From LMUY01 sp965198565 (GTDB taxonomy: Bacteria > Pseudomonadota > Alphaproteobacteria > Acetobacterales > Acetobacteraceae), in the NCBI GenBank assembly GCA_965198565.1, contig OZ240665.1, positions 372,001-436,000 on the forward strand: a stretch of 64,000 nucleotides of DNA, in the 5' to 3' direction. The notes below the pieces were generated by a model that was not told where the DNA came from, ran no database searches, and saw nothing but the letters and a program-made list of their open reading frames with translations. The position numbers were made by a program, and so were the translations under genes. Below, one piece after another: positions 25,589-36,763 of the stretch (the first letter of the stretch is position 1; each line of letters begins with the position of its first letter).

Positions 25589-26764
25589 TCACGCCGGCTT
25601 GCGATCAAGCATGCCGATCCCTTCGCGGCGCGCTTTACGGGCGCGGGCGACTTGGCGGCCGTGGCTAAGCCACAGTGCGGCGGCGCACATCGCCGTCAGC
25701 CCCACCAGGTTCACTCCCACTTCAGTAACGAGGTTAACGCCATCCGTGCGGAACACCAACCGGCCAAACAGGGCCAACACACAGCCGAATGAGAACACCT
25801 CCAGGGAGTGCTGCCCGCAGGCGGCCACCGGCCGCAACCAGGCTTTCTCTGACAGTGAGCGCACCCAGCCGGAACTCATGGCCATGTAGAACAGGCAAAG
25901 CACGTCGATGATCCGCAACCAGTTCAGCCGAGACTTGTCGGGCTGTGCCATCGCCAGGGGGTGCAGGTTCGGCAGGTGCCAATCATGAAAGGGCGCGCCT
26001 TGGATGAAGGCGAACGCCAGGAACGCCCAGCAGAACCGCACCGCCCAAGTGTTGCGCGGCAGCGACCCGGCGCCGCGTTCTGTCAGCATGAACAGAACTG
26101 CGCCGATGGTGAACAGGAACTGCCAGGCGAACGGGTCGAAATACCAGCCATTGTTGTCCATCCAGTTTGGCAGGTTCAGCCCGTGGAACCGTCCGGCAGC
26201 CATCCAGACCGCGGCCGACGCGGCAAGCGTCAGCCAAGGCGCACGACGCAGGCCGAAATAGATCACCGGGAATGCCGCCAGTAGCACGACATAAAGCGGC
26301 AGTATGTCGAGGTAGCTCGGCAGCGCCCGCAGGGTCAATCCGTGCGCCAACCCGGCGATGGGAGCGCCGAGGATGGGTGCCACGACGCCAGGCTTGACAT
26401 GATAATGCGCCGTCCAGCTATAGACCACGAGCAGCGTGGTCAGCAGCAGGCCAGCCTGGAACAGGTAGATGCGGGCGCAGCGGATGGCCAATCGCCGCAA
26501 CCCCGTGGCGGCGCCGTCGCGCTGGAAGCACTTACCGTATGCCATCATGGCGGAGTAGCCGGCCAGCAGCACGAACACTTCAGCCGCGTCGGAAAACCCG
26601 AAGTTGTGCAGCGTGACACGGTTCAGCAGGTCACTTGGCATATGGTCTATGAAAATCATCAGCAGTGCCAACCCACGGATCACGTCGATCCGCAGATCGC
26701 GCTGCCGTTTAGGAGCGGCGATGGTCTGCATCTGGGGCTCACCACTATCTCGTTTACCCGACAT
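25589..26764 (-). CDS. opgC: OpgC-family membrane protein
   Basis: The protein is about 391 residues from ATG 26764; other in-frame starts are GTG 26773 and ATG 26731, and none has a strong ribosome site. It has ten or so transmembrane helices and starts with the acyltransferase-like segment DLRIDVIRGLALLMIFIDHMPSD, followed by FSDAAEVFVLLAGYSAMMAYG. This matches OpgC, which succinylates or otherwise modifies periplasmic glucans in the inner membrane. There is no opgGH nearby. GlcG lies directly downstream. Confidence 0.85.
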   Translation of the reverse strand: MSGKRDSGEPQMQTIAAPKRQRDLRIDVIRGLALLMIFIDHMPSDLLNRVTLHNFGFSDAAEVFVLLAGYSAMMAYGKCFQRDGAATGLRRLAIRCARIYLFQAGLLLTTLLVVYSWTAHYHVKPGVVAPILGAPIAGLAHGLTLRALPSYLDILPLYVVLLAAFPVIYFGLRRAPWLTLAASAAVWMAAGRFHGLNLPNWMDNNGWYFDPFAWQFLFTIGAVLFMLTERGAGSLPRNTWAVRFCWAFLAFAFIQGAPFHDWHLPNLHPLAMAQPDKSRLNWLRIIDVLCLFYMAMSSGWVRSLSEKAWLRPVAACGQHSLEVFSFGCVLALFGRLVFRTDGVNLVTEVGVNLVGLTAMCAAALWLSHGRQVARARKARREGIGMLDRKPA

Positions 26765-26925
26765 TCTACGCACGCGGGCGCCGCTCGTTTGACGGCAGGT
26801 TGGAGCAATGTGTTAGAAAATGTAACCTATGATCGGTGATTGAAGGTTGGCTCCGCCCCGGCCAAGAAGGTGTCCAGAGGACAACTGGTGCTCTGGTGGG
26901 TTCGGGGCAACGCCCTTGCGCTAGC

Positions 26926-28992
26926 CTAGGCCGCCACGTGAATCTTGAACCGCCCGGTGAGATGAATGAGGGCTTGCGTCTCTTGCGCGAGCCCGCGGCT
27001 GGCTGACGTGCTCTGATCAACCATCCGTGCGTTCTGCTCGACGATCTGGTCCATCTGGCTGATGGCGGTGTTCACCTTCTCGAGTCCGGCGCTCTGCTCC
27101 TTCGCCGAAGCGGCGATATCCAGCACCGCGCCGCTGATCTCGCCGACCTGGCCGATGATGCGGATGAAGGACTGCCCTGCCTCACCCACCAGCCGCACCC
27201 CGTCGCTCACCTGCTCGGTGGAGGAGGTGATGAGCAGCTTGATCTGCTTGGCGGCTTCGGTCGAGCGCGCGGCGAGCAGCTTGACCTCGCTGGCCACCAC
27301 GGCAAAGCCCCGCCCCGCCTGACCCGCGCGTGCCGCCTCGACGCCTGCGTTTAGCGCCAGGAGGTTGGTCTGCGCGGAAATGCGGTCGATCACGCCCACG
27401 ATCTGGCCGATTTGCTTCGAGGACGCCTCGATCTGAGCCATAGCGGCCACGGCGCGGCGGACCACTTCGTCCGACTGTTCCGCGCCCGCCCTGGTTTGAG
27501 CCACGATGGCAGTCGCATGATGCGCCACGTCTTCCGTCTTGCGGATCATGGTCGTCACCTCATGCACGGCGGCAGTGGTTTGCTGCAGGCTGTCGGTCTG
27601 CCGCTCGGTCCGCACGTTGAGGTCTTCTGCCGCCTGAGCGATGTCGTCGATACCCAGCCGGATACCGCTTGTCCCGGCGATGATCCGCGCGACCATCGCC
27701 TCGAGCTCGTCGAACGCCATGTTCAGGTCGGCGCGGAGTCTCTCATAAGGGCAGGGCAACGGGCTGGTGAGCCGGAAGCTGAGGTCCCCCGCGGCCAGCC
27801 GCTCCAGACCGGCGCCGATGGAGCCCACCACCATGGCGGCGGCCTCGGCCGTGGCGGCTTGCTCGGCCGCCAGACGTATTTGGCCGTCGTGAATGGCCCG
27901 GCGTTCGCCCGCCTCGGATTGGGCTTGGTTGCGCGTCTTCGCTTGGAGCACCCGCCCCGTCCAGACGCAGAACCCCATGACCAGCAAAGCAACCAGGACG
28001 GTGGCCGCACGCCCGAGAGCGGCATGCAGGGCGGAGGCGGCAATGGCTTCCGACGTCTCCACCATGTCCTGATCCACCCCAGCCCCCACCCGGCCGAGGA
28101 ACTGCAGCCCGTCACCTTCGAGACTGCGATAATGCGCGACATCGATCGAGGCGGGCATGCCTGCCTCGAGATTGCGCAGAACCTTCGCTCGCAGGTCTGC
28201 CACTTCTCCGGAGCAATAGTGCTCCACCGCGGCGGCGACGGCCGTCTTCACGTGCGATGCCGACCGGTCTGTGCTCGAGAATGCGACCGCCAAGTCCCAA
28301 GCGGCTTGGGCTTCCCCACGCAAGTGCCACTCGGCAGCCAGCCTGGAGCGGGACCAAATCTGGTCGCCTTCCATAGCCATGCTCATGTGGTAGCTCGACT
28401 CGCCGAATTTGGTTCGCGCCATGCGCAGCATGTGCTTGATGACAACCAACCGGCCGAGTTCGGGGTTGCTCTGCCGCATCGCGCCATCGAGTTCATCTTC
28501 GACGCTGTTCAGGATGGCAACCGCCTGCTTATACGCCTTGAGCACCGCCTCCGCGTGATCAGGGTCCCGCCGCTCGAAAGATCGTTTCAGTTCGATGTCC
28601 GTCGACGCGCGGGTAGCGGCAGACATCTCGACGGCATCGCGAACTTGTGCTGCGAGATCGGCGCGGCCCAACTGCTGCAGCCAGCGCTCCCCCTTCACTG
28701 CGGCGTCCGCCGCCTGGGTGCGCACGGCCTTGATGCGCGCATCGTCTTGGCTGCTACTGCCGCCAAAGTCAGGCGCCGACAGCGCGATCAGCGTGACGCC
28801 CCGCTCCAGCATCAAGCTTTGTTTAGCCGCCAGCAACGATTGGTCCGCCTCGGCGAGTGCCACGACCTGGCGGGAGGCCCAATAGTCTCGCACAGCCACC
28901 CCTGCGCTGTACAGCGCAGCCGGAACGGTGCTGATCGCAACGATAGCGAACACAACCCAGAACGTCGCCCGCGATGGTAGACTCAGACCCAA
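26926..28992 (-). CDS. Methyl-accepting chemotaxis protein
   Basis: The 688-residue receptor starts at TTG 28992 behind GGAGGGGG. TM1 is at about residues 9-31, then a long helical sensor region to about 325, TM2 (TVLVALLVMGFCVW), a HAMP domain (IGAGLERLAAGDLSFRL) and a signalling domain. The hairpin tip IDRISAQTNLLALNAGVEAARAG has Gly where Glu/Gln-rich E is usual only at minor positions, so CheA/CheW contact residues look normal. It transmits a periplasmic signal to the flagellar switch. No che genes are near. Confidence 0.92.
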   Translation of the reverse strand: MGLSLPSRATFWVVFAIVAISTVPAALYSAGVAVRDYWASRQVVALAEADQSLLAAKQSLMLERGVTLIALSAPDFGGSSSQDDARIKAVRTQAADAAVKGERWLQQLGRADLAAQVRDAVEMSAATRASTDIELKRSFERRDPDHAEAVLKAYKQAVAILNSVEDELDGAMRQSNPELGRLVVIKHMLRMARTKFGESSYHMSMAMEGDQIWSRSRLAAEWHLRGEAQAAWDLAVAFSSTDRSASHVKTAVAAAVEHYCSGEVADLRAKVLRNLEAGMPASIDVAHYRSLEGDGLQFLGRVGAGVDQDMVETSEAIAASALHAALGRAATVLVALLVMGFCVWTGRVLQAKTRNQAQSEAGERRAIHDGQIRLAAEQAATAEAAAMVVGSIGAGLERLAAGDLSFRLTSPLPCPYERLRADLNMAFDELEAMVARIIAGTSGIRLGIDDIAQAAEDLNVRTERQTDSLQQTTAAVHEVTTMIRKTEDVAHHATAIVAQTRAGAEQSDEVVRRAVAAMAQIEASSKQIGQIVGVIDRISAQTNLLALNAGVEAARAGQAGRGFAVVASEVKLLAARSTEAAKQIKLLITSSTEQVSDGVRLVGEAGQSFIRIIGQVGEISGAVLDIAASAKEQSAGLEKVNTAISQMDQIVEQNARMVDQSTSASRGLAQETQALIHLTGRFKIHVAA

Positions 28993-29070
28993 GGCAGCCC
29001 CCCTCCAGGGCCATTGTCGCCGGAAGCTATGAACGCTCCGTTAGCGCAAACCGCCCCGGAGCCTCAAAAG

Positions 29071-30474
<1,404 letters not shown>

Positions 30475-30484
30475 CGGCGCGCGC

Positions 30485-30901
30485 CTATTTCTTGGCCGGC
30501 GTGCGCGGCTTGAACATGGCAAGCATGCGCTGCACCACAGTGAAGCCGCCGAAGATGTTCACGCTCGCCAAGGTCACGGCGAGGAAGCCGAAGATCTTGG
30601 CGGCCACCGTGTCGCCCAGCCCGGTGGCCAGCATGGCGCCCACGATGATGACGGAGGAGATCGCGTTGGTGACGCCCATCAGCGGCGAGTGCAGCGCCGG
30701 GGTGACGTTCCAAACCACGTAGTAGCCGACGAAGCAGGCCATCAGGAACACGGCCAGCAGGTAGATGAACGGCTCGACCACGGCGGCGGTGGGGGCGGCG
30801 ACGGCCACGGCGTGCCCGGCCATGTCGCGCAGCTCGATCGCCAGGATGGCGGCCTGTTGCGAGAGGTTGGCCGCCTGGTCGGCCAGGGTGTTCGGGTTCA
30901 T
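30485..30901 (-). CDS. pntAB: NAD(P) transhydrogenase subunit alpha, part 2
   Basis: The 138-residue membrane subunit has a variable N-terminus and three to four helices (FIYLLAVFLMACFVGYYVVW, then LHSPLMGVTNAISSVIIVGAM). It overlaps pntAA by four bases. A split alpha subunit of this kind is characteristic of alphaproteobacteria such as Rhodospirillum. Confidence 0.96.
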   Translation of the reverse strand: MNPNTLADQAANLSQQAAILAIELRDMAGHAVAVAAPTAAVVEPFIYLLAVFLMACFVGYYVVWNVTPALHSPLMGVTNAISSVIIVGAMLATGLGDTVAAKIFGFLAVTLASVNIFGGFTVVQRMLAMFKPRTPAKK

Positions 30902-32052
30902 ACGGATGCTCCGGCTGGCGTGGAGACGGCTTTGTAGCGCTCATGCACCACGGTGCCGCCGCGGGTCAGCATGGTGCCTTGCACGATGGCGTCGTCCTCG
31001 GGGAGCTTGGGGGCGCGGGCCTCCTTGTCCCAAAAAGTAGCGAGGAAGGTGAGCAGGTTGCGGGCATAGAGGCTGGTGGCGGCGGCCGGGATGCGGCCCG
31101 GCCAGTTGCGCCAGCCCAGCACCTTGACGCCGTTGGGCGTGTGGGTGAGCTCGCCGGGCACGGTGGCGCCGCAGTTGCCGCCGGCGTCGGCCGCGATGTC
31201 CACCACCACGCTGCCGGGCCGCATGCCGGCCACCATTTCCTTGGTGATGATCACGGGGGCGCGGCCGCCGGCCACCAGCGCGGTGCAGACCACGATGTCG
31301 TTCTTGGCGACGGTGGTGGTGATCAGCTCGGCCTGCTTGGTGCGGAAAGCCTCGCTCATCGCCTGGGCGTAGGCGCCGGTCTGCTTGGCGCTCTCCTCGT
31401 CCTCCACGCCCACGAAGGTGGCGCCGAGCGAGCGGATTTCCTCCTTGGCGGCGGGGCGCACGTCGGTGGCCGAGACGATGGCGCCGAGCCGGCGGGCGGT
31501 GGCGATGGCCTGCAGCCCGGCGACACCTGCGCCGACCACGAACACGCGCGCGGGCGGCACCGTACCGGCCGCGGTCATCATCATGGCGAAGCCGCGGTCG
31601 AACGCGCCGGCGGCTTCCACCACGGCGCGGTAGCCGGCCAGGTTGGCCTGGGAGGACAGCACGTCCATCGCCTGGGCGCGGGTGATGCGGGGCAGCAGCT
31701 CCATGGCGGCAACGTCGATCCCCGCCTCGGCGAGGGCGGGCGCGAGCGCCGGGTCGGAAGCGGCGCCGGACACGCAGACCAGCAGCGCGCCGCGCGGGAT
31801 GTGGCCGCGCAGCTCGGGAGATGGCATCTGGACCGAGAACACGACGCCCGCGCCGGCGAGCGTGGCGGCGGCGTCGGGGGCGATTTCGGCTCCGGCGGCG
31901 GCGAACTCCGCGTCCGGGATCGACGCCGCCGACCCGGCGCCGGCCTGCACGGCGACGGTGGCTCCGAGCGCAATCAGCTTCTTGACCGTGTCCGGCGTGG
32001 CAGCGACGCGGGTTTCGGCCGCCGCCGTTTCCTTCAGCACCGCGAGGCGCAT
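30898..32052 (-). CDS. pntAA: NAD(P) transhydrogenase subunit alpha, part 1
   Basis: The 384-residue soluble dI domain starts at MRLAVLKETAAAETRVAATPDTVKKL, the usual beginning of the alanine dehydrogenase/PNT family. It contains the NAD-binding motif GAGVAGLQAIATARRLGA and the segment VDIAADAGGNCGATVPGE. It binds NAD(H) and sits on the membrane subunits. It is the first gene of the operon; its promoter should lie in 32053-32177. Confidence 0.97.
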   Translation of the reverse strand: MRLAVLKETAAAETRVAATPDTVKKLIALGATVAVQAGAGSAASIPDAEFAAAGAEIAPDAAATLAGAGVVFSVQMPSPELRGHIPRGALLVCVSGAASDPALAPALAEAGIDVAAMELLPRITRAQAMDVLSSQANLAGYRAVVEAAGAFDRGFAMMMTAAGTVPPARVFVVGAGVAGLQAIATARRLGAIVSATDVRPAAKEEIRSLGATFVGVEDEESAKQTGAYAQAMSEAFRTKQAELITTTVAKNDIVVCTALVAGGRAPVIITKEMVAGMRPGSVVVDIAADAGGNCGATVPGELTHTPNGVKVLGWRNWPGRIPAAATSLYARNLLTFLATFWDKEARAPKLPEDDAIVQGTMLTRGGTVVHERYKAVSTPAGASV

Positions 32053-32177
32053 CCGATGTTCCTTGTTCTCGTGCGGGCGTCAGCCCTCCGGGCGCGGACC
32101 ATGCGGGAGGCGGGAAGGGGACGCAAGAGCGGGCGTAACGATGAGCGGCGCCCGTCGGGAAATTACGCCAGCCAGTG

Positions 32178-33206
32178 TCATCCGCGTTTGGCAAGCCCTG
32201 CTATGGCGCGCAACGGTGCTGTCACGCGCCACGAGGTGCTGGCGCGCATGGCGTCGAGCTGGCTTGCCGTGGCGTCGCGATCGCGCCGCAGCGCGTCGCA
32301 TTCGAGCGCAAACTCGTCTCGTGCTGGCGGCGGATTTTCGCGGTTGCGCCTAGCTTCGTCCTGTTCGCGGGTTAGGCCGTCCAACTTTCGCTGCAGCGCG
32401 TCCCGCTCACGTTCCAGATCATCGCGTTGGTTGCGAAGATCGGCAGCGCCCTCTCGATTGTAATAGGGATGTTCATCGAAGCAGAGCACTCGACTGCCCA
32501 AAAACTCGAGTTCATCCTTGGCGTATGCGAGCGAAAACAGCCTGCGGAGCTGCTGGCCCCACCGTCCTGCCGATTCCTTATTCTTTGCCAGAAACAACTT
32601 GTTTGGAACGATCGCGAACGGGACCAACGTCCCACCCTGATGGAGGTATTGCACCAGGCCCGACAGCACGCCGGTCCAATGGGTGTTCATGGCGTCATCC
32701 AGCGCGACCAGGCCCTCTGGAATGAGGGTGCGTTCCGCAAGCGTCAGGTCGTTCAGCGTGACGGCCGCCGTGTGCCCACCGTCTATCGAGACGAACCTGA
32801 ACCGACGGTCCAGGAATGCGAACCGGTCGAGCTCGAGACTGCTGGACTGGATCACGTCCACGGCCGCGCCAGGTGCGTAGGTTGCGAGGTGACGTTCGAA
32901 CACGTCGCGGTCGCCGTAGCCGGATTGATCGAGGTTCTTTTCTTGTTCCGAGAACACGTCGACCGCCACGGCTTTCTCTCCAGGTTGCGTGGCGTTCGCA
33001 AGAATGAGGAACAGCCGGCCGTGATGCACGCCGATCTCGCAGACGTCCGCGGTTGTCCCTTGATCTGTCTGCAGCAGCAGCAGGCTGGCGATCATCGTCG
33101 CCGTGGTCGGATAGAGCCAGCCGTCGACATGGCTGATCCCGCGTTCCAGGTAGTTCGACAGTGCCAACATCGTAACGGCTCTCTCCAGTGATGGGTTGAA
33201 ACCCAT
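32178..33206 (-). CDS. Class I SAM-dependent methyltransferase with C-terminal coiled coil
   Basis: The 342-residue protein has an early glycine-motif region (ADVCEIGVHHGRLFLILA), an acidic motif (VAVDVFSEQ) and FVSIDGGHTAAVTLNDL, as in the Methyltransf_24 group. Those proteins modify sugars or small molecules in polysaccharide clusters. From about residue 250 the sequence becomes a charged coiled coil and ends in STSWRVTAPLRAI, a tail typical of glycan-cluster proteins. The substrate is unknown. Confidence 0.75.
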   Translation of the reverse strand: MGFNPSLERAVTMLALSNYLERGISHVDGWLYPTTATMIASLLLLQTDQGTTADVCEIGVHHGRLFLILANATQPGEKAVAVDVFSEQEKNLDQSGYGDRDVFERHLATYAPGAAVDVIQSSSLELDRFAFLDRRFRFVSIDGGHTAAVTLNDLTLAERTLIPEGLVALDDAMNTHWTGVLSGLVQYLHQGGTLVPFAIVPNKLFLAKNKESAGRWGQQLRRLFSLAYAKDELEFLGSRVLCFDEHPYYNREGAADLRNQRDDLERERDALQRKLDGLTREQDEARRNRENPPPARDEFALECDALRRDRDATASQLDAMRASTSWRVTAPLRAIAGLAKRG

Positions 33207-33222
33207 CGTACGCCGAGGGGTG

Positions 33223-34158
33223 CTACAGCCGCATCAGGCTGCGCACATGGGCGGCGGCGGATTCGGCCAAGGCGGTCAGGTCATAGCCACCCTCCAGCAG
33301 CGACACCACGCGGCCCCCGCTATGCGCGTCGGCCACGGCCAGGATCTGGTCGGTGAGCCAGGCGAAATCCGCCGTCTCCACCTGCAGTTCGGCCAGCGGG
33401 TCGGCGCGGTGGGCGTCGAAGCCGGCGGAGATGATCAGCAACTCCGGCCCCCAGTCGGCGACGGCGGGCAGGAGGGTGCGCTCCCAGGCGGCGCGGAAGG
33501 CGGCGCTGCCCGAGCCCGGCGCGAGTTGCACGTTCAGGATGTTGTCGGCCACGCCGCGGTCGCGCGGCCAGCCAGTGCCGGGATAGCACGGGTGCTGGTG
33601 GCTGGAGGCGTAGAACAGCGCCGGGTCGGGGGCGAAGATGTCCTCGGTGCCGTTGCCGTGGTGCACGTCGAAATCCACCACCGCGACGCGCTGCAAGCCC
33701 CAGCGCGCCCGGGCGTGGCGGGCGGCGACGGCGGCGTTGTTGATGAAGCAGAACCCCATCGCGCGCTGCCGCTCGGCATGGTGGCCCGGCGGTCGGGTGG
33801 CGGCGAAGGCGGATGGGGCACGGCCCGCCATCACGGCGTCCACCGCGGCCACGGCGCCGCCGGCTGCGCGCAGCACGGCCTCATGCGTGCCGGGGCTCAT
33901 CACCGTGTCTGGGTCGAGCGCCAGCCGCTCGCCGGGGCCCGGCGCCAAGGCCAGCAGGCGCTCGACATAGGCCGCCGGGTGGGCGCGCTCGAGCTGCTCG
34001 CGCGTGGCTTGCGGCGCCGGCTCGCGCTGTAGGGGGCCGAAGTCGGGGTGCTCGAGGGCTGCCAGCACGGCGCGCAAGCGGGCGGGGCATTCCGGGTGGT
34101 ACGAGCCAGGGTCGTGCTCGAGGCAGGCCGGGTGGGTGATGAGAGCGACGCTGCTCAT
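33223..34158 (-). CDS. Histone-deacetylase-like amidohydrolase
   Basis: Start ATG 34158 overlaps the stop of the TusA-like gene (ATGA), giving 311 residues. Catalytic landmarks are RPPGHHA (tandem His), VDFDVHHGNGT (zinc Asp and His) and SAGFDAHRADP (zinc Asp), then LLEGGYD. Bacterial class II HDAC-like enzymes deacetylate small acetylated amines such as polyamines, or act as acetoin-utilisation proteins. Co-translation with a TusA-like protein is seen in other proteobacteria. Confidence 0.92.
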   Translation of the reverse strand: MSSVALITHPACLEHDPGSYHPECPARLRAVLAALEHPDFGPLQREPAPQATREQLERAHPAAYVERLLALAPGPGERLALDPDTVMSPGTHEAVLRAAGGAVAAVDAVMAGRAPSAFAATRPPGHHAERQRAMGFCFINNAAVAARHARARWGLQRVAVVDFDVHHGNGTEDIFAPDPALFYASSHQHPCYPGTGWPRDRGVADNILNVQLAPGSGSAAFRAAWERTLLPAVADWGPELLIISAGFDAHRADPLAELQVETADFAWLTDQILAVADAHSGGRVVSLLEGGYDLTALAESAAAHVRSLMRL

Positions 34159-34400
34159 TTCTCTGAACCTTCGGCGCGGCGGCGGATGGTGAAGGAGAAC
34201 ACGCCGGCCTCCTCGCTCACGCTCATCAACGCATGGCCGGTCTCGCGGCAAAACGCGCGGAAATCCGCCACCGATGCGCGGTCGGTGGCCAGCACGCGCA
34301 GTTTCTCGCCAGGCGCCAGGCTGCGCAGGGCGCGGTTGGCCCGCAGCACCGGCAGCGGGCAGTTCATGCCCTTCACATCCAGCAGGGTCTCGCTTGCCAT
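34155..34400 (-). CDS. TusA/SirA-family sulfur carrier protein
   Basis: The 81-residue protein contains the diagnostic CPxP motif (GMNCPLPVLRANRAL) with the reactive Cys near residue 14. Members carry persulfide sulfur for tRNA thiolation or for molybdenum cofactor and sulfur metabolism. It directly precedes and overlaps the deacetylase-like gene. Confidence 0.9.
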   Translation of the reverse strand: MASETLLDVKGMNCPLPVLRANRALRSLAPGEKLRVLATDRASVADFRAFCRETGHALMSVSEEAGVFSFTIRRRAEGSEK

Positions 34401-34510
34401 GGCGCTATCCTGGTGCCGTGCGAGGCCGGCGGCAAGGGTCGGTGCGGGGAAGCGAGGGTGGGACCGGCGGCGCCTTCTGCGCTACTGTCACACAGATTTT
34501 GGGGGTGACC

Positions 34511-35416
34511 ATGAACGCAGCCGGCACGTCGCGCATGGGGATCGACCTGGGCGGCACCAAGATCGAATACGCGGTGCTTGGCGAAACGGGTGCGCTGCTG
34601 CTGCGCCGCCGCATCCCAACCCCGCCCAGCTACGACGCGACGGTCCGCGCCCTGGCCGACTGCGTGCGCGCCGTGGAGGCCGAGCTGGCCCACCCCGTCA
34701 GCGTGGGCGTCGGCATCCCCGGCGTGATCAGCCCGGTGACGGGGCTGGTGAAGAACGCCAACTCGGTCGGGCTGAACGGCTACCCGCTGGACCGCGACCT
34801 CGCCGGGCTGCTCGGCCGCGCGGTGCGGGTGGAGAACGACGCCAACTGCTTCGCCCTGTCCGAAGCCTCCGACGGCGCCGCCGCCGGGTTGCGCACCGTG
34901 TTCGGCGTCATCATCGGCACCGGCTGCGGCGCGGGCATCGTGGTGGACGGGCGGGTGGTCGGCGGGCGCAACCACATCGCCGGCGAATGGGGCCACAACC
35001 CGCTGCCCTGGGTGACGGCGGCGGACCGGCCGCTGCCGATCTGCTGGTGCGGCAAGGAGGGCTGCCTCGAGACCATGGTGTCCGGCCCCGGCCTGGCGCG
35101 CGACTGCGACGGGCCCGGCGCGCGCGACGCCAGCGCCATCCCGGCCCGTGCCGCCGCCGGGGACGCAGCCGCGGCCGTTGCACTCGCCCGCCATGCCGAC
35201 CGGCTGGCGCGCGGGCTGGCCCAGGTGGTGAACCTGCTCGACCCAGACGCCGTCGTTTTGGGCGGCGGCCTGTCCAAGATGGAGCATCTGTATGAGCAAT
35301 TGCCGCTGCTGCTCGGCCGCCATGTGTTCAGCGACGTCTCCACCACGCCGATCCTGCGCCCCGCGCATGGCGACAGTTCCGGCGTGCGCGGCGCGGCCTG
35401 GCTCTGGCCGGCGTAA
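34511..35416 (+). CDS. ROK-family sugar kinase (fructokinase / N-acetylhexosamine kinase-like)
   Basis: ATG 34511 follows GGGGGTGA and gives 301 residues. The ATP-binding start GIDLGGTKIEYAVLG, the catalytic region AGEWGHNP and the zinc site CWCGKEGCLE identify a ROK kinase. The Glu-x-Gly-His group and the zinc cluster are complete. It phosphorylates a hexose or aminohexose in the cytoplasm; the exact sugar is not clear. It is followed two bases later by dinB. Confidence 0.93.
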   Translation: MNAAGTSRMGIDLGGTKIEYAVLGETGALLLRRRIPTPPSYDATVRALADCVRAVEAELAHPVSVGVGIPGVISPVTGLVKNANSVGLNGYPLDRDLAGLLGRAVRVENDANCFALSEASDGAAAGLRTVFGVIIGTGCGAGIVVDGRVVGGRNHIAGEWGHNPLPWVTAADRPLPICWCGKEGCLETMVSGPGLARDCDGPGARDASAIPARAAAGDAAAAVALARHADRLARGLAQVVNLLDPDAVVLGGGLSKMEHLYEQLPLLLGRHVFSDVSTTPILRPAHGDSSGVRGAAWLWPA

Positions 35417-35418
35417 CC

Positions 35419-36693
35419 GTGCCCGGCCTCTGCCGCGACTGCTTCACCGCCACCGAGGCGGCCGCCTGCCCCGCCTGCGCCGGCACGCGCGTGGTGCGCC
35501 ACCCAGAGCTGTTCCGCCTCGCCATCGCCCATATCGACTGCGACGCGTTCTTCGCCAGCGTGGAAAAGCGCGACCGGCCCGAACTCGCCAGCCGACCCGT
35601 GCTGGTGGGCGGCGGCACGCGCGGGGTGGTGACGGCGGCTTGCTACGTGGCCCGGATGTATGGCTGCCGCTCCGCCATGCCGATGTTCAAGGCGCTGAAA
35701 GCCTGCCCGGACGCGGTGGTGATCCGCCCCGACTTCGCCAAATACGCCGCCGCCTCGCGCCAGATCCGCGCGCTGATGGCCCGTCTCTCCCCCCTGGTGC
35801 AGCCGCTCTCGATCGACGAGGCCGCGCTGGACCTGTCTGGCACTGCGGCGCTGCACGGCGCCCCGCCCGCCGCCGTGCTGGCCCGCTTTGCGCGGGAGGT
35901 GGAGGCGCAGGTGGGGCTCACCGTCTCGGTCGGGCTGGCGGCCAACCGCCTGCTGGCCAAGCTCGCCGCCGGGCTGGACAAGCCGCGCGGCTTTGCCGTG
36001 ATCGGGTCCGACGCCGCCGCGGTGCTGGCGCCCTGGCCGGTGCGCAAGCTGCCCGGCATCGGCCCGGCGTTGGAGAGCCGCCTGCTGGCGCGCGGGATCA
36101 CCCATCTGGCCCACCTCGCCGCGCTGGACGACCGGGCCGCGCGCGAGCGGCTGGGCGACGACGGCCCCGCCTTGGCCCGCCGCGCCCGGGGCGAGGATGC
36201 GCGTGTGGTGAGCCCCGGGCACGACACCAAGTCGGTGAGTGCGGAGACCACCTTCGAGCACGACCTGGCGGACGCCGCCTCGCTGGAGCGGCCGCTATGG
36301 CACCTGTCGGAAAAACTGGCCCGGCGATTGCGCGAGCAGGACCTGGCGGCGGGTGGTGTGGTGCTGAAGCTCAAGACCAGCCGCTTCGCCCTGCGCACCC
36401 GCGCCGCCCGCCTGCCGGGCCCGACCGCGCTGCCCGACCTGCTGTTCGCCGCCGCCCGCACCTTGCTGCTGCGCGAGACCGACGGCACCGCGTTCCGCCT
36501 GATCGGCATCGGCGCCGCCCCGCTGCTGCCCGGCGCGGAGGCCGATCGCGGCGACTTGGCCGACCCGGACGCGAGCCGCCGGGTCGCGGCGCAGGCGGCG
36601 GTGGACGCGCTGCGGGCGCGGTTCGGCGAGGGAGCGATTGGGCGCGGGCGGGGGTTCGGCAGCGCGGTGCGGCGGACGGCGCGGGATGAGTAA
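35419..36693 (+). CDS. dinB: DNA polymerase IV (DinB) with an N-terminal Cys4 leader
   Basis: GTG 35419 gives 424 residues. The Y-family palm is seen in HIDCDAFFASVEKRD (first metal Asp pair) and SIDEAALDLSG (catalytic Asp-Glu), with VTAACYVARMYGCRSAM and the thumb KLPGIGPALESRL. Before the palm are about 35 residues with CRDC and CPAC pairs, a likely zinc-ribbon, which many short DinB proteins lack. The enzyme does error-prone translesion synthesis. It overlaps no neighbour but follows the ROK kinase by two bases. Confidence 0.94.
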   Translation: MPGLCRDCFTATEAAACPACAGTRVVRHPELFRLAIAHIDCDAFFASVEKRDRPELASRPVLVGGGTRGVVTAACYVARMYGCRSAMPMFKALKACPDAVVIRPDFAKYAAASRQIRALMARLSPLVQPLSIDEAALDLSGTAALHGAPPAAVLARFAREVEAQVGLTVSVGLAANRLLAKLAAGLDKPRGFAVIGSDAAAVLAPWPVRKLPGIGPALESRLLARGITHLAHLAALDDRAARERLGDDGPALARRARGEDARVVSPGHDTKSVSAETTFEHDLADAASLERPLWHLSEKLARRLREQDLAAGGVVLKLKTSRFALRTRAARLPGPTALPDLLFAAARTLLLRETDGTAFRLIGIGAAPLLPGAEADRGDLADPDASRRVAAQAAVDALRARFGEGAIGRGRGFGSAVRRTARDE

Positions 36694-36763
36694 GACGGGA
36701 CGCGATAGTGCCAAGATAATCGGGAAGAGGCGGGTGGGAGTGCTCGGTCGGCTGTTGGTGGGT

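Noticed and set aside
27412..28980. 522-codon plus-strand frame
   Set aside because: It is the antisense of the chemotaxis receptor, with His/Arg/Gly-rich sequence typical of GC-rich shadows.
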